Part shown: piece after piece, positions 6,681 through 8,841 of the stretch
Position numbering within the stretch: position 1 is the first letter of the stretch
Layout of the letters: every line of letters starts with the position of its first letter
NCBI GenBank assembly: GCA_041572275.1
Contig: JBFFSQ010000119.1
Coordinates: 1-8,841 of the forward strand
Reading direction: 5' to 3'
DNA from: JBFFSQ01 sp041572275
GTDB lineage: Bacteria > Pseudomonadota > Gammaproteobacteria > SZUA-229
Length of the DNA: 8,841 nucleotides
Notes under the pieces: model-generated
Told to the model about the DNA's origin: nothing
Databases searched by the model: none
The model's input: only the letters and a program-made list of their open reading frames with translations
Program-made: the position numbers and the translations under genes

Positions 6681-7778
6681 TTACTGAATCCGGGAGTAGC
6701 GCCCGTTTTCAGATACCACATGCCCTTGTAATTCAAGAATCAATAGCATGGAGGCAATTTCTGCGACTGTAAGTGGGTTGCGTTCAACCAGTTCATCAAT
6801 ACTTACAGGCTCGAATTCCATGCTGCTGAGCAGCTTTTCGTAGGCAGGGTCAAGGATGGTTTCTGACTCTGACTGCTCAATATGGGCGCTAGTATGGCTT
6901 GAAGCCGGCAAATTTACCAGTGGTAACAGTTCTTCGAGAATATCTTGTGCAGTTTCAACCAGTTTGGCGCCCTGCCGGATCAGGCTGTGGCAGCCTCTGG
7001 AGAGCGGGTTGTGTATCGAGCCGGGGATGGCGAAGACTTCACGTCCTTGCTCCAGAGCGTGGCGAGCAGTAATTAATGAGCCACTCTGTTTGGCAGCTTC
7101 AACCACCAGGGTGCCGAGGCTCAGGCCACTGATAATTCGGTTGCGGCGAGGGAATAGACCTTTATGGGGCGCAGTTCCAACCGGTGATTCACTGATGATG
7201 CAGCCTTTGCTGGCTATTTGTTTGGCAAGCAGGGTGTTGTTGGGTGGATAGATTTTATCGAGGCCGTTAGCGACCACTGCGACTGTGCCCGCCAGGCCTT
7301 TAAGTGCGCCCTGATGACAGAAGGTATCGATGCCACGCGCCAGTCCACTACAGATGGTTAAGCCGGCGTTGGACAGGTGATGGGCAAAATCATGTGCTGT
7401 TCGTTTGCCGGCTGCGGTTGGGTTACGACTGCCGACCATGGCGAGTTGTGGTTGCTGGAGATAATCGCAATCACCAATGGCAAAGAGTATATAAGGTGGG
7501 TGACGGATGGTTTTCAGCAAGTCTGGGTAGCGAGGATCATCCTGGGAAATGATGTGATGATTCTCTCGGTTGCCCCAGGCCAGATCCCGTTCAATTCCGG
7601 CCTCATCCGGATTCTGGATGCGCTGGATTATTTCAGGGCTGAGTTCAAGCTGTTCCAGCTGATGACGGGGTGCGGCTAACACCGCCGCTGCTGAACCAAA
7701 ATGTTCGAGCAGCTGATGGAGTTTTTTTGGTTGTAGATGGGTTCTGATCAGTGCCAGCCCTGGCAGCAGTGAATCCAT
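6681..7778 (-). CDS. dprA: DNA-processing protein DprA (Smf)
   Basis: DprA binds incoming single-stranded DNA in the cytoplasm during natural transformation, protects it and loads RecA; many non-competent bacteria also keep it. The 365 residues show an N-terminal helical region (about 1-70), then the Rossmann-like DprA core (about 75-285) with AMVGSRNPT (113-121), SGLARGID (144-151), VANGLDKIYPP (169-179), FPRRNRIISGLS (209-220), GSLITARHALEQGREVFAIPG (233-253) and RGCHSLIRQGA (261-271). A variable linker (about 286-308) leads to a C-terminal winged-helix domain (about 309-365) of the type that contacts partners in other DprA proteins. The ATG at 7778 is 7 bp after the stop of the LysM gene. 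The upstream bases give only a weak Shine-Dalgarno (AAAGG, some 15 bases away), so translation may depend on coupling to the gene before it. No motif is missing. Confidence 0.96.
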   Translation of the reverse strand: MDSLLPGLALIRTHLQPKKLHQLLEHFGSAAAVLAAPRHQLEQLELSPEIIQRIQNPDEAGIERDLAWGNRENHHIISQDDPRYPDLLKTIRHPPYILFAIGDCDYLQQPQLAMVGSRNPTAAGKRTAHDFAHHLSNAGLTICSGLARGIDTFCHQGALKGLAGTVAVVANGLDKIYPPNNTLLAKQIASKGCIISESPVGTAPHKGLFPRRNRIISGLSLGTLVVEAAKQSGSLITARHALEQGREVFAIPGSIHNPLSRGCHSLIRQGAKLVETAQDILEELLPLVNLPASSHTSAHIEQSESETILDPAYEKLLSSMEFEPVSIDELVERNPLTVAEIASMLLILELQGHVVSENGRYSRIQ

Positions 7779-7785
7779 GAATGGC

Positions 7786-8841
7786 CTAGCGGGGCCTTTG
7801 CACTACATCAAGTTTGCGGATGACGCGGCTTGAGTCCAGGATCAGACCATAGCTGACTTTGTCGAAGACACGGAAAAGCATCATCAGGCCACTGCGTTCG
7901 TTGGGCAGTTTTACGGTCAGGAGGTCTTCTTCGCCACGTTTGATAGTTTTACGCGCCAGGAATTTATCACGGGCTTCACCACCGCGGTAATAGGTGGCCA
8001 GTACGTGACCCACTTCCATGCCGTGTTCAGTACCGCGGTTGATCACTACGATCTGGTAGCTGGCGACACCGGAAATAGCATCAAACAAAGAGACTACCTG
8101 GCCGTTAACGTCGTCTTCCGGGATCTTCGGATAATATAAATGACTGATTTCATTCTTATCGGTGCTCATCAGGAAATCGCCGATGAGGATTTCCCGGGTT
8201 GAACGGATAATGGTGGCAGTGGCAGGATCATCATAGATATCGATACGCGCATCACCGGCATAAATAATTTCATAACCCAGAATTTCATTGGTCTCGGGGT
8301 CTCTGAATTCGTCACCACGGCGATAGATGCTATAGCGTACTCGCTCTTTATCAAGTTCGCCCCTGACATAAACTCGGTTGTCAGAACCCAGAATCAGGTG
8401 GGCTTCATCACTGGCCACAATATAGGGGGCTTCATCGATGACGTCTTTGCTGACCACTTTAGGCCGTGTCAGGAACTGGTTGATGGCATCACTGGGGATG
8501 GTCGGGATTTGCTGGTCCCTGGATGTTCTGCGAATACCCGGTGTGAGTTTAACCACTTTCAGGCCCGCGTCAGTACGGTCCCGGGTTTCGGTGCGTATGA
8601 CTTCTTCGCCTTCTTCCGCACGGGAGAGCTGGATTTGTGGATAACCGCCCACATATATAAGGGTAAGGACGTCACCGGGGTATATCAGGTGAGGGTTCTG
8701 TACCTGCTGGTTGCGTTGCCAGATTTCTGGCCAGTACCAGGGGTCCTTAAGGAATTTACTGGCAATGCCCCAAAGCGTATCGCCTTTTTTCACGGTATAA
8801 TGTCGGGGATAATCGGCCTTGATCTGTATGGCCTGGGTTGG
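7786..8841 (-). CDS. TsaP-like LysM peptidoglycan-binding protein (5' truncated by window edge)
   Basis: The visible 351 codons begin at the right edge. A LysM domain (about residues 13-62, counted from the edge) shows HYTVKKGDTLW, then FLKDPWYWPEIWQRN and NPHLIYPGDVL, and should bind peptidoglycan. A middle region of beta character follows. The C-terminal part (about 245-351, with YQIVVINRGTEHGMEVG) resembles the FlgT-C-like region of TsaP, which links the type IV pilus secretin PilQ to the cell wall; in Pseudomonas aeruginosa the homologue PA0020 lies directly before dprA. The family's signal peptide would lie outside the window. The GTG at 8793 could be mistaken for a start, but it is the Val of the conserved YTVKKGDTLW motif, and the frame stays open with family-like residues (ADYPRHYT) upstream. 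The LysM assignment is sure; the TsaP role is likely but depends on whether the organism makes type IV pili. Confidence 0.9.
   Translation of the reverse strand, partial: PTQAIQIKADYPRHYTVKKGDTLWGIASKFLKDPWYWPEIWQRNQQVQNPHLIYPGDVLTLIYVGGYPQIQLSRAEEGEEVIRTETRDRTDAGLKVVKLTPGIRRTSRDQQIPTIPSDAINQFLTRPKVVSKDVIDEAPYIVASDEAHLILGSDNRVYVRGELDKERVRYSIYRRGDEFRDPETNEILGYEIIYAGDARIDIYDDPATATIIRSTREILIGDFLMSTDKNEISHLYYPKIPEDDVNGQVVSLFDAISGVASYQIVVINRGTEHGMEVGHVLATYYRGGEARDKFLARKTIKRGEEDLLTVKLPNERSGLMMLFRVFDKVSYGLILDSSRVIRKLDVVQRPR

Noticed and set aside
8793..8793. GTG start for the LysM protein
   Set aside because: The codon is the Val within the conserved LysM motif, and the frame is open to the window edge.

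Overview
The window looks like ordinary chromosomal sequence from a gammaproteobacterium. The main evidence is the gene order LysM protein - dprA - smg - topA - tsaC, all on the minus strand. This resembles the conserved gammaproteobacterial neighbourhood around dprA and tsaC; in Pseudomonas a LysM protein gene also lies directly before dprA. The genus cannot be told from the sequence alone. I saw no insertion sequence, phage gene, CRISPR array, tRNA or rRNA.

Layout, left to right. At 1-404 (+) is the C-terminal third or so of a bile acid:sodium symporter (BASS) family carrier, cut by the left edge. At 405-577 is a 173-bp intergenic stretch with a weak terminator-like hairpin, a perfect AT-rich inverted repeat, a possible -10 box, and a G-rich leader hairpin with three ANGGAN (CsrA/RsmA-type) motifs. 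At 578-3124 (+) is a large c-di-GMP enzyme, REC-REC-PAS-GGDEF-EAL. Its first receiver has lost the phospho-acceptor aspartate, its second receiver is intact, and the key residues of both the GGDEF and EAL domains are kept. Its stop lies 5 bp from the stop of the convergent gene tsaC.

The minus-strand block runs from the right edge to 3130 with gaps of at most 33 bp, and reads as one operon. In order of transcription it holds: a TsaP-like LysM protein (5' end outside the window), dprA (ssDNA-binding RecA loader for natural transformation), smg (DUF494, unknown function), topA (topoisomerase I without zinc ribbons but with a histone-H1-like lysine tail), and tsaC (threonylcarbamoyl-AMP synthase for tRNA t6A). 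topA and tsaC overlap by the four bases GTGA.

Functional links. The LysM protein belongs to the family that anchors type IV pilus secretins to peptidoglycan, and DprA handles DNA taken up through such pili, so the top of the operon has a plausible competence theme. topA and tsaC are housekeeping genes. The c-di-GMP enzyme is an orphan response regulator: no histidine kinase lies in the window. Nothing here amounts to a clearly new system. The points most worth a second look are the TsaC variant lacking the usual PGP motif, the leader of the c-di-GMP gene, and the degenerate receiver.
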